Of a DNA stretch of 64,000 bases, positions 45,239-54,323 are shown in pieces. The position numbers were made by a program, and so were the translations under genes. Location of the stretch: positions 588,196 to 652,195 of the forward strand of contig NZ_JASBQQ010000002.1 of the NCBI RefSeq assembly GCF_029961185.1. Reading direction: 5' to 3'. The DNA is from Albidovulum aestuarii. GTDB lineage: Bacteria; Pseudomonadota; Alphaproteobacteria; Rhodobacterales; Rhodobacteraceae. The notes below the pieces were generated by a model. It had not been told where the DNA came from, did no database searches, and was given only the letters and a program-made list of their open reading frames with translations. Position 1 is the first letter of the stretch. Every line of letters begins with the position of its first letter.

Positions 45239-46786
45239 ATGAACAAGAGAATGGAAACGCGCGCCCTTGTCGGCGCTGCCGCGGCATCGCTACTGGCGGG
45301 CGCGGCGCAGGCGCAAACACTCGATGAAACTATCAACGCGACCTTTGCCAGTGCGACGGGCTGGTTCGTCAACTTCATCTTCTCCCCCTTCCCGGGGACG
45401 TCCTTCCCATGGATCGTGGCTTGGCTCGTCGTCGCGGCCTCGGTCTTCACGCTCTATTTCGGCTTCATCCAGTTCCGGGTGATCAAACACTCCATCGCGC
45501 TGGTGAAGGGCGATTATTCCGATCCCAATGATGCGGGTGAGGTCAGCCACTTCCAGGCGCTGGCGACGGCGCTTTCCGGCACGGTAGGGCTCGGCAATAT
45601 CGCGGGTGTGGCGGTTGCCATCGGCATCGGCGGACCGGGGGCCACGTTCTGGATGATCCTCGCGGGTCTTCTGGGCATGGCATCGAAATTCACCGAATGT
45701 ACGCTGGGTGTGAAGTACCGCAATGAATATCCGGACGGCACCGTCTCGGGTGGCCCGATGTACTACATCACCAAGGGCTTCGCCGAACGTGGCGTTCCGG
45801 GGGGCAAGTTCCTCGCCGCTCTCTTTGCGATCTTCTGTATTCTTGGTGCCTTCGGCGGCGGCAACATGTTCCAGGCCAACCAGGCGCATCAGCAGCTTTC
45901 GGGTGTACTGGGTGACTATCCCGGCTGGATCACCGGCGTGATTTTCGCCATCGTCGTCTTCGTCGTTATCGTCGGCGGCATCAAGTCGATCGCGCAGGTC
46001 ACCGAAAAGATCGTGCCCTTCATGGCAATCCTCTACTGCGGCACCGCGCTGATCATCATCCTGATGAATATCGGCAATATCGGCTGGGCCTTTGGCCAGA
46101 TCTTCGCCGGTGCGTTCACCGGTCTCGGCATCGCAGGCGGTGCGGTCGGTGCGCTGATCCAGGGCTTCAAGCGGGCGGCCTTCTCGAACGAGGCGGGCGT
46201 CGGTTCTGCCGCCATCGCCCACTCGGCTGTCCGCACGAAAGAGCCGATCACCGAGGGCTTCGTGTCGCTCTTGGAGCCGTTCATCGACACCGTCGTGATC
46301 TGCACCATGACCGCTCTGGTGATCATCTTCACCCAGCAGCTTGTGACCGATCCGGAAACCGGCCTTTACGTGATGAACGAAGCCACGGGCCGCATCGCGA
46401 CCGTGGGCGATACCTCGGGCGTCGGTCTGACCTCGGCCGCCTTCGGCTCCACCTTCGCGTTCTTCCCGTATGTCCTTGTCGTGGCGGTCGTGCTCTTCGC
46501 CTTCTCGACTATGATCTCGTGGTCGTATTACGGGCTGAAGGCCTGGACCTACCTCTTCGGTGAGGGCAAGACGCAGGAACTGATCTTCAAGCTTCTGTTC
46601 TGCTTCTTCGTCATCGTCGGCGCAGCGGCAAGCCTTGGTCCGGTCATCGACTTCTCGGATGCCGCGATCTTCGCCATGGCAGTCGTAAACATCATCGGCC
46701 TCTATGTCCTGATGCCGATCGTGAAGCGTGAGGTCGAAAGCTATCTGAGCCGTCTGAAGTCGGGCGAGATCAAGAAGTTCGTCTGA
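45239..46786 (+). CDS. Alanine/glycine:cation symporter (AGCS family)
   Basis: A 515-residue membrane transporter that imports alanine or glycine with sodium or protons. Family segments include ALATALSGTVGLGNIAGVA, GPGATFWMILAGLLGMASKF and NEAGVGSAAIAHSAV, with roughly eleven helices. The N-terminus (about residues 8-26) is a hydrophobic Ala-rich segment that resembles a cleavable signal, often seen in these longer alphaproteobacterial members. It follows the universal stress gene and is closed by a strong terminator. Confidence 0.94.
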   Translation: MNKRMETRALVGAAAASLLAGAAQAQTLDETINATFASATGWFVNFIFSPFPGTSFPWIVAWLVVAASVFTLYFGFIQFRVIKHSIALVKGDYSDPNDAGEVSHFQALATALSGTVGLGNIAGVAVAIGIGGPGATFWMILAGLLGMASKFTECTLGVKYRNEYPDGTVSGGPMYYITKGFAERGVPGGKFLAALFAIFCILGAFGGGNMFQANQAHQQLSGVLGDYPGWITGVIFAIVVFVVIVGGIKSIAQVTEKIVPFMAILYCGTALIIILMNIGNIGWAFGQIFAGAFTGLGIAGGAVGALIQGFKRAAFSNEAGVGSAAIAHSAVRTKEPITEGFVSLLEPFIDTVVICTMTALVIIFTQQLVTDPETGLYVMNEATGRIATVGDTSGVGLTSAAFGSTFAFFPYVLVVAVVLFAFSTMISWSYYGLKAWTYLFGEGKTQELIFKLLFCFFVIVGAAASLGPVIDFSDAAIFAMAVVNIIGLYVLMPIVKREVESYLSRLKSGEIKKFV

Positions 46787-46810
46787 CCGAACCGACCAGA
46801 ACTCAACAAA

Positions 46811-46835
46811 GCCGGGCGGTCTCCGCCCGGCTTTT
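46811..46835 (+). terminator. Intrinsic terminator after AGCS gene
   Basis: GCCGGGCGG-tct-CCGCCCGGC followed by TTTT, 24 bp after the symporter stop. Confidence 0.92.
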
Positions 46836-47055
46836 CCATTCGTGAATGATACAACATCTGCCGCTGGAGACTAAAGGGCATCTACCCGGCAATCCGGCAG
46901 GCTGTTTCGCCGTTACGACGGAAGCGCAGACAAACGGATTACTTCGTATTTCCGGTCGAGGACTGGAACCGACAGCCGGACATGCCCCTTGGCCCTTCAG
47001 CATCCTCCCGCTAGTTTGGTGGCATCCGGGCTGTGCAGATGATTGGAGTTGTTGA

Positions 47056-48051
47056 ATGGCATCTGAAATCGTGACGACCCCACGTGATCTGATCAGACGG
47101 CTTGACCGGGCGCGCGGGGGCGAGACGATCCTTGTGCACGGCCAGTTCGGCGATATGACCCTGTCGGGTCTGCGCAAGGAGAGCAGCGTGACCGTTGCCG
47201 CCGCAACGCCCGGCGCCGCGCATTTCGAGCGGATCTGGATCGAGGGCTGCGAAAACCTCACCTTTGCGGGGCTGTCCTGCTGGCCGCTTGCCCCCGTGGA
47301 ACAGACCCGCCGCCGCAAGCACCTGATCGAGGCCGACAAGCAATCGGCCAATATCGAGGTTACGGGATCGGTTTTTCGCGGTCGTGTGGACAGCGACAAT
47401 CACACGAACTGGACCAGTGAGGACTGGAACGCCGCCAAGATCAGCGCTGTCTTTCTGGCCGGACCGCGCTGCGTGATCCGCAACAATGCTGCGATCGGAA
47501 TCTATTTCGGCTTCTTCGTCGCCGGTACGGGTTCAGAGATCTTTCAAAACACGGTCTTCGGTTTTTCCGGTGACGGGCTCAGGATCACTGGCGACAATTG
47601 CGTGGCGATCGGCAACCGCGTGACCGATGGCGTCAAGATCGACGGCAATCATCCCGATGGATTTCAGGCCTTCAAGGGCGACGGACTTTTGAGCGGACTT
47701 GTCGTCAAGGACAACACCGTCATGGAATGGAGCATCCGGCCCGACAACCCTTTGCGTGTCGAACTTCAGGGCATCTCGCTGCATGACGGGCCATACGAAA
47801 ACATCGTGATCCGCGACAACTCAGTCGCTGTGTCGAGCCCAAACGGCATCCGCATTCACGGAGCCCGGAATATCGAGGTCACAGGCAACCGTATCCGACA
47901 CCCGGACGGACCCCACGGCAAGTTTCCACAGCTCCGGATCGTCAATTGCGGCGGCTCAATGGTTGTTGAGGATAATCAGGCGGAAAAATTCGGCATTCCC
48001 AACGGCATTGGACGGCGCAACCGAAAACCGGATTACACCAGTCCGTTCTGA
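47056..48051 (+). CDS. Right-handed parallel beta-helix repeat protein
   Basis: A 331-residue protein with regularly spaced N-x-V / I-x-x-N turns (SANIEVTGSVFRGR, CVIRNNAAIGIYFG, GLVVKDNTVMEW, NIVIRDNSVAVSS, NIEVTGNRIRHPDG), the pattern of pectate-lyase-type or NosD-like beta helices. No signal peptide is visible. Such proteins often act on polysaccharides or bind them, but no catalytic set can be identified, so no activity is assigned. The 269 bp before it hold only the symporter terminator and nothing else recognised. It ends close to the tRNA-Gly remnant. Confidence 0.82.
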   Translation: MASEIVTTPRDLIRRLDRARGGETILVHGQFGDMTLSGLRKESSVTVAAATPGAAHFERIWIEGCENLTFAGLSCWPLAPVEQTRRRKHLIEADKQSANIEVTGSVFRGRVDSDNHTNWTSEDWNAAKISAVFLAGPRCVIRNNAAIGIYFGFFVAGTGSEIFQNTVFGFSGDGLRITGDNCVAIGNRVTDGVKIDGNHPDGFQAFKGDGLLSGLVVKDNTVMEWSIRPDNPLRVELQGISLHDGPYENIVIRDNSVAVSSPNGIRIHGARNIEVTGNRIRHPDGPHGKFPQLRIVNCGGSMVVEDNQAEKFGIPNGIGRRNRKPDYTSPF

Positions 48052-48085
48052 AACCACGGTCCTGCTGCTCATCTGGAAAGGAGTC

Positions 48086-48142
48086 TGGAGCGGGCGGCGG
48101 GAATCGAACCCGCGTCTCTTGCTTGGAAGACAAGCGCTCATT
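48086..48142 (-). pseudogene. Partial tRNA-Gly copy (3' half only)
   Basis: Read on the minus strand this is the anticodon arm, variable part, T arm, acceptor 3' strand and CCA of a tRNA-Gly with a TCC anticodon. It matches the intact gene 137 bp away through the T arm and acceptor, but the anticodon stem differs by paired changes (CTTG/CAAG instead of CCTG/CAGG). The D arm and 5' acceptor are missing, replaced by AT-rich sequence. This is what an integration event at a tRNA 3' end leaves behind. Confidence 0.75.
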
Positions 48143-48222
48143 TAGAATATTTCTAAAACAAAACAATATACTAATCGACGATCACTCGTGATTTTGTCGG
48201 CAAATTGTCGGAGAAGTTTTTT

Positions 48223-48296
48223 TGGAGCGGGCGGCGGGAATCGAACCCGCGTCTCCTGCTTGGAAGGCAGGGGTCTTACCATTACACAACGCCCGC
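48223..48296 (-). tRNA. tRNA-Gly (anticodon TCC)
   Basis: A complete 74-nt cloverleaf with encoded CCA. Acceptor arms GCGGGCG / CGCCCGC, anticodon loop CTTCCAA giving TCC, and T arm with GGTTCGATTCC are all in place. It reads GGA (and probably GGG) glycine codons. Confidence 0.97.
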
Positions 48297-48369
48297 TCGG
48301 CGCGCTATGAGGTAAGCGATGTAACCTGCGGGGTCAAGTAGGCCCCAGAGGGATCGGCTGGAGGAGAAC

Positions 48370-49065
48370 ATGGACAAACCACGCGCTGTCATCATCGGAG
48401 CCGGAGACGGGCTTTCGGCATCCCTCGCCCGGGAACTGTCCCGCGATCACGCGCTGACGCTCGCGGCCCGCAGCGGTGCGAAGATGAAGAGCGTGGCCGA
48501 CGAGACCGGCGCCGAGGCCGTACTGCTCGATGCGACCGACGAGGCGGCGGTCAAGGCCCTGTTCGACGCCCTGCTCGAGCCGCCGCGGGTTGTCATCTAC
48601 AATCCCTCGATGCGTGTGCGGGGGCCTGTGGCGGAACTTGCCATGGAAGATGTGCGACGCGTGATCGAGGTCACCGCTATCGGCGCGTTCCTGACCGGCA
48701 AACACGCCGCGCGGCGCATGCTCGAGGCTGAACCCGTCGCCGGCTGCCGCGGCACCATATTGTTCACCGGGGCTTCGGCAGGCGTGAAGGGCTATCCGCA
48801 GTCGGCGCCCTTCGCGATGGGAAAGTTCGCCCAGCGCGGCTTGTCCGAAAGCATGGCCCGGGAGTTGCATCCGAAGGGCATTCACGTCGCCTGGATCAAC
48901 ATCGACGGTGTGATCCTAAACCCGGGACGGAGCGAACCCGACGACCGACCGGGATCGATGCTGCGGCCGGAGGCCATCGCCAGCACGTATCGCAACCTGA
49001 TGGAACAGGATCGCAGCGCCTGGTCTAACGAGATTTGCGTTCGGCCGTCGGTGGAGACGTTCTGA
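48370..49065 (+). CDS. Short-chain dehydrogenase/reductase-like protein with altered active site
   Basis: A 231-residue Rossmann protein of the SDR superfamily. The cofactor loop is VIIGAGDGLSASLARELSRD and the structural N-motif is YNPSMRVRG. The usual catalytic Tyr-x-x-x-Lys reads APFAMGKFAQRG, with Phe in place of Tyr and Lys retained; the preceding serine is in FTGASAGVKG. This deviation exists as a named SDR subgroup (from memory, c10-like), so it may be a divergent or inactive reductase. A GAGGAG site precedes ATG 48370. It is the first gene after the tRNA-Gly. Confidence 0.82.
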   Translation: MDKPRAVIIGAGDGLSASLARELSRDHALTLAARSGAKMKSVADETGAEAVLLDATDEAAVKALFDALLEPPRVVIYNPSMRVRGPVAELAMEDVRRVIEVTAIGAFLTGKHAARRMLEAEPVAGCRGTILFTGASAGVKGYPQSAPFAMGKFAQRGLSESMARELHPKGIHVAWINIDGVILNPGRSEPDDRPGSMLRPEAIASTYRNLMEQDRSAWSNEICVRPSVETF

Positions 49066-49110
49066 CTTCCTGCGCCCAGATTAGTCAGAATCGGGGAAAT
49101 GGGCGGATTC

Positions 49111-50687
49111 TGTTGAAGAACTAGGCGGGATTTTCGGCGTGATCGCTCTCGGCATGATGAAGCAGCCTTCTTGGTGCCGGACGCTGGTCTGACGGTTACC
49201 GGCTTCAGGTGATCTGAGCGCTCAGATCATGCCGTGACCTCCATCTGGCCGAATGTTGGTCGCAGCTTTGCGAGCTTTCGGAGGTTCTGGGCGGTGGCGG
49301 CGAGGAGGAACTCATCCCTGGCCCCGTTCGGCCCACGGAGCCGCAGCCGCGTGAGGTTCAGGATGCGCTTGAGGTGGGCGAAGAGCATCTCGACCTTCTT
49401 CCGCTTGTCGCGCGACAACTTGTAGGCCTTCGTGGTCCGACAAGCTCGTGCGACCTCGCGAGCGTCCTCGTGCTCTTCGCGCGTGACGGAACGCGCATCA
49501 ACCTTCGGGCAGCAGAGATGCTTCGACGGGCAGGCATCGCAGTCGGATTTCAGCGCCCGATATTTGCGTCGTCCCGTGATATCCTTGCCCCGGTTTGGGT
49601 CGGAGTAGTTGCGTCGGAACTGCCTGAGCGCGTGGCCTTCCGGGCAGATGTATTGATCGTTCTCGGGGTCCCATTCGAAGTCGGACCGCGACCAGGTGCC
49701 ATCGGTGCGTTCTGACTTGTCGATCACCGGGATGAAGGGGGTGATCTGGCGCTCCTCGACCAGCCAACCGAGGTTCTCGGCATTGCCATAGGCGGTATCT
49801 GCCGCGAGCCATTCCGGCCGGATGCCGAAGCGCTGCTCGGTCCGGTCAATCATGGTGCGCGACGCGCCAACCTCGGCCTGCCGGATCGCTCTTGTCGCCT
49901 CGACGTCCATGATTACAGAGCTCTTGGTGTCGATCAGGTAGTTCGTGGCATAGGCAAAGTACGGGCGGCTTTCCTCCGCGCGGGTCCACTGAGCTGCCGG
50001 GTCCGACTTCGCGACGAACTTCGGCTGCACCGGCGACGCCGCACCGAAGGCCGCATCGTCGAGGGTCTCCAGATATTCCCGCGCCGCCCGGTTGCCAGCT
50101 TCACGTGCGACATCAGGATTCCAATCCCTGGCCGCGATGGAGCGGGTCTTGTTGGCGTCGGCCGGGATCAGGCTGGCATCGACAGCGAAGCCCTCGCCGG
50201 AGACGAGGTCCTCCTTCAGGCAGCGCTCGACGGTCGCCTCGAACACCTGCCGCAGGAGCTCACTCTCGCGAAACTTGCCATGCCGATAGCGCGAGAAGGT
50301 GGAATGATCCGGCACCTTGTCGTCGAGGTCGAGGCGGCAAAACCAGCGATAGGCGAGGTTCAAATGTACATCCTGGCAGAGCCGCCGTTCGGACCGGATA
50401 CCCATCACGTAGCCGATGACCAGCATCCGCACGATCAGCTCGGGATCGATCGAGGGTCGGCCGGTATGGCTGTAGAATGGCCGAAGCCGCTCGCGCATCC
50501 CGTCCATGTCGAGGAACCGGTCGATCTCCCGAAGTAGGTGGTCGGCGGGTACGTGGCTCTCCAGATCAAACGCATAAAAGAGCTGTGCTTCGGCCCTCTG
50601 AACCCCCATCATCGCCCAATCCTCCCGATCTCCATAAATTGAGTGAATCAAACGGCTTGCCGCGCTGCAACAATGAGTTTTTCAACG
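49111..50687. mobile_element. IS1182-like insertion sequence
   Basis: A single-transposase element. Near its ends GTTGAAGAACT (49112-49122) and AGTTTTTCAAC (50676-50686) form imperfect terminal inverted repeats with one mismatch, a sequence I associate with IS1182-type ends. The target duplication is not resolved, so the outer limits may be off by a few tens of bases. Confidence 0.7.
49227..50612 (-). CDS. IS1182-family DDE transposase
   Basis: A 461-residue DDE-type transposase. The N-terminal DUF772-like block (RPFYSHTGRPSIDPELIVRM) is followed by VDASLIPADANK with the first Asp and WLAADTAYGNAENLGWLVEE with the second; the final Glu lies in the KVEMLFAHLKRILNLTRL stretch. A cysteine cluster, CDACPSKHLCCPK, sits between. 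ATG 50612 is preceded by GGGAGG eight bases upstream; an alternative TTG is further out. It appears intact. Confidence 0.93.
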   Translation of the reverse strand: MMGVQRAEAQLFYAFDLESHVPADHLLREIDRFLDMDGMRERLRPFYSHTGRPSIDPELIVRMLVIGYVMGIRSERRLCQDVHLNLAYRWFCRLDLDDKVPDHSTFSRYRHGKFRESELLRQVFEATVERCLKEDLVSGEGFAVDASLIPADANKTRSIAARDWNPDVAREAGNRAAREYLETLDDAAFGAASPVQPKFVAKSDPAAQWTRAEESRPYFAYATNYLIDTKSSVIMDVEATRAIRQAEVGASRTMIDRTEQRFGIRPEWLAADTAYGNAENLGWLVEERQITPFIPVIDKSERTDGTWSRSDFEWDPENDQYICPEGHALRQFRRNYSDPNRGKDITGRRKYRALKSDCDACPSKHLCCPKVDARSVTREEHEDAREVARACRTTKAYKLSRDKRKKVEMLFAHLKRILNLTRLRLRGPNGARDEFLLAATAQNLRKLAKLRPTFGQMEVTA

Positions 50688-50690
50688 GCA

Positions 50691-51193
50691 TGGGCGGGAA
50701 CCGGAAGTTCGCCGCGCCCGCAAAATAGCGTTCGGAATTCGGGAAAGCCGACTTTCGCTGCGGTCGCCAGACTGTCGGGCCGACGTTCAAAAAGCGGACT
50801 TTTTCACTAAGGCACGTGACTGTCTGCTGAGCGGACACCGCGGCGGAGCCAGAACCGTGTTCTATTCTGCGCTGCCGCAGGTCGGCTCTCGAAACAGCCG
50901 ATCTTTGCTCTAACTACGAGGTCTGAACTTGGCCAAAGAGCTGCTATCGGACCGCAGTAAAATTTGCCCGGTGATGGATGGTGACGATTCTGACAGGATT
51001 TCAAGAGCTTGCGGAACGTCGTGTGCAAAATATGTTCATGTTTCGATCGCGTGATTTCGCGTCCCGTCGCGCTCTTTAGCAATCAACCTTCGTATGCGAG
51101 TTCCCTGACGATCATATGGTCAACAGGCCAGTGAATTGATCTCGCCTTAGCGCTGAACGGCCACACATTGATGTCGGAAAGAAGGAGGTCGAT
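50691..51193. other. Gap right of the IS element, no gene supported
   Basis: About 500 bp where neither strand offers a frame that looks like protein or matches a family. The first 130 bp have a composition typical of intergenic remnants beside IS elements, with palindromic runs such as AAAAGTCCGCTTTTT-like arms near 50797-50815. Nothing further is recognised. Confidence 0.6.
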
Positions 51194-51477
51194 TTGAGCG
51201 GTGTCCATAAGCCGACGGATGCTCGAGGCGGCGGCGCGTCGTCCTCGTTCTCGCGACGATCTCGCTGACCGACTGTGCAACGGGCGCTTCTGACCTTGGC
51301 AATCTCTGGGCCTGTACGCCTGTCGTCGAACACAGCAGGGAGTTCCAGGCGCGGGCGGTTCAACAATTGGCTCTGCTGCCCGAGGGATCGGCGATCGAGG
51401 AGATACTGAGCAACTACGCCGTGATGCGGCCGCAGGCGCAAACATGCGAGCAACTCCTGCCTTTGTGCTTTTGCTAG
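51194..51477 (+). pseudogene. Decayed small lipoprotein gene
   Basis: AAGGAGG at 51182 stands ahead of a TTG at 51194, but the readable protein changes frame at least twice. The last frame (from about 51238) reads VVLVLATISLTDCATGASDL with a lipobox-like cysteine, then a helical tail (SREFQARAVQQLALLPEGSA, ending near 51477). No start lies in that frame after a stop at 51208. The original would have been an exported lipoprotein of about 90 residues with an N-terminus such as SGVHK. Family unknown. Confidence 0.5.
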
Positions 51478-51610
51478 AGCATGCGGTATTGCGTGAAACC
51501 AAAACGGGCGCGAGTAAGCTACCCATCTCGAAATGAGTCTCGTAGACTTGAATATGCGGACAATGAAACGGTTTCCGAAAATCTGGGTTGCTTGGGAAAG
51601 GATGTAGAAC

Positions 51611-52357
51611 ATGCGAGGCCTTTCCGGCGTTCTGTCACTGTTCTCGTGGCTCTTGGCAGCCCCAACATTCGCCGAGGCGCAGATGAAAACGCTCTCAGTG
51701 ATGGTTTCCTTTCGGGAACGCATTGCGTTTCCCCCGTAGCGCAACTCGACGTGCGGCTCCTTGAGGTCGTGAACGCCGACGGGCACGTCGGTGCCATAGC
51801 TTCGCAGGGTTTCGAGATGACCGAAGTCCCGATGACCGTTTCCCTGAGCTATGACCCGCGGGGCGTCGACGGTGAGTCCGGGTATCCTGTCACCGGATGG
51901 ACGGCAGCAGTTCCGTGCAACCAAGACGCTTGAGCTCCCGGCCGGGCCGGATCAACCAGCGTTCGATATCGTGCTCACAATGGTGACCGACACGGGTACG
52001 AACGTCGCGGTGCCGCGCCGCATCTCGGGTGTGGCTTGGACCGTGACGGAGGTCTTTGGCCAAGCATGGCCCAACGATGATCCGGCCACGCTCATGATCG
52101 ACGACGAGATGAATGTCTCAGCCTTTGGAGGCTGCAATCGGTTCCGGGGACAGATGCAGCCATCCGGCCTCGGGCTTGCCTTTCTCGAAAACATAGCCGG
52201 GACCATGATGGCCTGCCCCTATGAGATAGAGGCGCAGGAGCGGCGTTTCCTCGCGGCGCTCGCGCAGGTTTCGGATTACGTGCGCTATGGTGCGGGTCTT
52301 GTGATGACGGATTTCGACGGACGCACCGTCTTGCATTTTGTCGAGACCCCCGAATGA
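51611..52357 (+). pseudogene. Frameshifted YbaY-like plus META-domain lipoprotein gene
   Basis: From ATG 51611 a signal peptide (MRGLSGVLSLFSWLLAAPTF) and VMVSFRERIAFPP are read, then a TAG at 51737. The expected continuation (AQLDVRLLEVVNADGHVGAI, GFEMTEVPMTVSLSYDPRGV) lies in a second frame to about 51890, after which the first frame resumes (DGRQQFRATKTLEL) and continues into a META/HslJ domain (FGGCNRFRGQMQPSGLG, GTMMACPYEIEAQERRFLAAL) to 52357. The two shifts compensate each other. Both the YbaY-like and META halves are complete otherwise, so either a recent decay or sequence errors are possible. Confidence 0.72.
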
Positions 52358-52416
52358 CAGCCGTGGCCGTTTTCAGGCGTCGCGAGAGCCGGGCACCTGC
52401 GCCATGACGCGCCAGA

Positions 52417-54093
52417 TCACGGCTGCCGGTTGGCGCACCCGAGTTGGTAGCCGACATCGCAATGCGCCTTCAGCCGTTGTGTTTCTTCGGGTGTCCAATC
52501 CGAGGGTGCCGTGACCTGAACCCAGGGCCCTATATAGTCCTCCGCGAAGTAGGCATGGCCGTGTCCGGGCGGCGCGCCAAAGGACAGGGCCATGTCGAGC
52601 GCCAGCTGGAACTGCGTCACGACGGGCATGAAGATGAAGTGCTCCGTCATGTCCTCGGCCGACGGATCCCGCATCCAGGGCGGCGTCCGCCAGAGCGACC
52701 GGGGGTCGTAGAATACGACCGGGTCGCTTGAATATTGCAGGAAGACGATGCGCATGTCCCCCCATTCCGCCGCAGCCTCGGACGCATCCGCCGTGTGGGA
52801 CGCATAGCGGATCAGCGACCCGTCCCCGATCTCCGGCAGGACCCAGGGTGTGCCCGGATTGCGCTGGTTCTGCACATGGTTCCAGAAGGCAGAGGGAAAG
52901 GGCGGACCGGCCCAGAACGCGCCGTCGATGGGATCGTCGAGCAGTCGGAACATGTTCGTGGCATGCATCGACGACCAGGCGCCCAGGCTCAGCCCGTGAA
53001 CGTATAGACGGGGCCGCGTATCGACGGGCAACGTCTTCCAGTACCCATGCACCACATCCTGAAGCGCGGTCGCCTGTTCCAGCCCGGTGTTTGTCTCCAG
53101 GATTAAAGCCAGCGGCGATTGCAGGTAGGAATACTGTGCGGCGACGGTGGCGATATCGCCGCCATGCATGTATTCGACCGGATCGTGGGATCCCGGGTCC
53201 ATCCAGCCGGTTCCGGTGGGGCTTGCTACGATCAGAACGTCGCGGTCGAACGCACCCTGCCGGATCAGTTCGGCAAGCGCCAGTTCGGCCCGCGCCTCGG
53301 GCGTCTCGCCATTGGCGCGCCCGACATAGACGCGGATCGGATCAAGCGCGGGCCGACCAGTGAAGGCCGAGATATCCTCGGATGTTGGGCCGGAGGTGAT
53401 GAAGTCCCGCCCGGGCTTGCCCATGGATGCCCAATCGATCAGGGACTCTGCGCTGCCGGTCATGCGTGGGTCGCCGGGGGGAGGCGGGGCATTCTCGAAA
53501 AGCTCCTGAGCGGCTTCGTAGCTTTCGTCGAGGCCCGTTACGACCTCATCGACGATGCCATCGCGCGTAACCACGAACAAAATCAGCACGACCGCGATGA
53601 GCCCCAGCACATTGGCGCGCCGCGGTGGCATAATGCGATAGAACCTTGATCGGATCAGGCGAAACAGTGAGGCGACAGCGCGTCCAAGGGCGAAAGCGAT
53701 GGCAAAGGTCGCAAACGCGATCAACAGGATTGTGGTGAGTTGAAGCGCATCCGCGTCTTCCATGCCCACCTTTTCGCGGATGTCGTTCTGCCACCGCAGA
53801 CTGGATCCAAGTACCCAAAGAAAGACCGCCAGGAGTGGAAGCGCGATCACCGTTGTCAGGACGTTTGCCGGCCGCCCGGACAACTGCGGAAGATCGGCCG
53901 CCCGCCAGAGCAACGCACCGATCTGGCCGATCAAGTAGCCGATCGCCATGACAAGCCCGCCGAGGAGTCCTTGCACAGCCGGTCCGCGCGGGATGAGCGA
54001 CGGGGTCAGCGAGGCCGCAAAGAAGAGCAGCCCGAGAAGCAAGCACGGCACCGAGACCTTGCCGATGATCCTGGCTATTTCCCCGTTGTTCAT
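52417..54093 (-). CDS. Membrane alpha/beta-hydrolase family protein
   Basis: A 558-residue protein of the alpha/beta-hydrolase_9 family. Residues about 10-215 contain four or five transmembrane segments (VPCLLLGLLFFAASLTPSLI, LLGGLVMAIGYLIGQIGALL, VIALPLLAVFLWVLGSSL, ANVLGLIAVVLILFVVT), and the rest is a periplasmic or cytoplasmic hydrolase with GHSxG-like YVHGLSLGAWSSMHA as nucleophile elbow. VASPTGTGWMDPGSHDPVEY is another conserved block. Start ATG 54093 begins MNNGEIARIIG; upstream in-frame Met codons give unlikely extensions. Substrate unknown. It is divergent from the DUF900 gene at 54324. Confidence 0.85.
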   Translation of the reverse strand: MNNGEIARIIGKVSVPCLLLGLLFFAASLTPSLIPRGPAVQGLLGGLVMAIGYLIGQIGALLWRAADLPQLSGRPANVLTTVIALPLLAVFLWVLGSSLRWQNDIREKVGMEDADALQLTTILLIAFATFAIAFALGRAVASLFRLIRSRFYRIMPPRRANVLGLIAVVLILFVVTRDGIVDEVVTGLDESYEAAQELFENAPPPPGDPRMTGSAESLIDWASMGKPGRDFITSGPTSEDISAFTGRPALDPIRVYVGRANGETPEARAELALAELIRQGAFDRDVLIVASPTGTGWMDPGSHDPVEYMHGGDIATVAAQYSYLQSPLALILETNTGLEQATALQDVVHGYWKTLPVDTRPRLYVHGLSLGAWSSMHATNMFRLLDDPIDGAFWAGPPFPSAFWNHVQNQRNPGTPWVLPEIGDGSLIRYASHTADASEAAAEWGDMRIVFLQYSSDPVVFYDPRSLWRTPPWMRDPSAEDMTEHFIFMPVVTQFQLALDMALSFGAPPGHGHAYFAEDYIGPWVQVTAPSDWTPEETQRLKAHCDVGYQLGCANRQP

Positions 54094-54323
54094 GTTGCCT
54101 CTTTTACCCTGGGTTCGACGTCTCGGTTCCGACCTTGTCACGAGGCCGCCCGACGCGCAAAAGACTTGCGAAGCGACGCAATCATTTATTTTCCCACTGC
54201 TATATTCGAAAATGCCAATGTGGTGCACCGCATGTGCGAGAGCCTGTGCCTTCATGGTGAAAGTGCATGGTGCAAACGCCAGGGTCCTTTTTTCGGCAAG
54301 CGCGGCTGAGGTACATATCGGGT

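Noticed and set aside
46803..47399. Minus-strand frame of 198 residues over the symporter terminator and beta-helix start
   Set aside because: It crosses a strong terminator and the beta-helix gene in antisense without any recognisable domain.
50807..51082. Minus-strand 91-residue frame right of the IS element
   Set aside because: No ribosome site, no family, and composition that looks like intergenic sequence.
51112..51924. Minus-strand frame of 270 residues over the decayed lipoprotein genes
   Set aside because: No family or signal; the plus strand shows signal peptides, ribosome sites and META-domain motifs, so this is a shadow.
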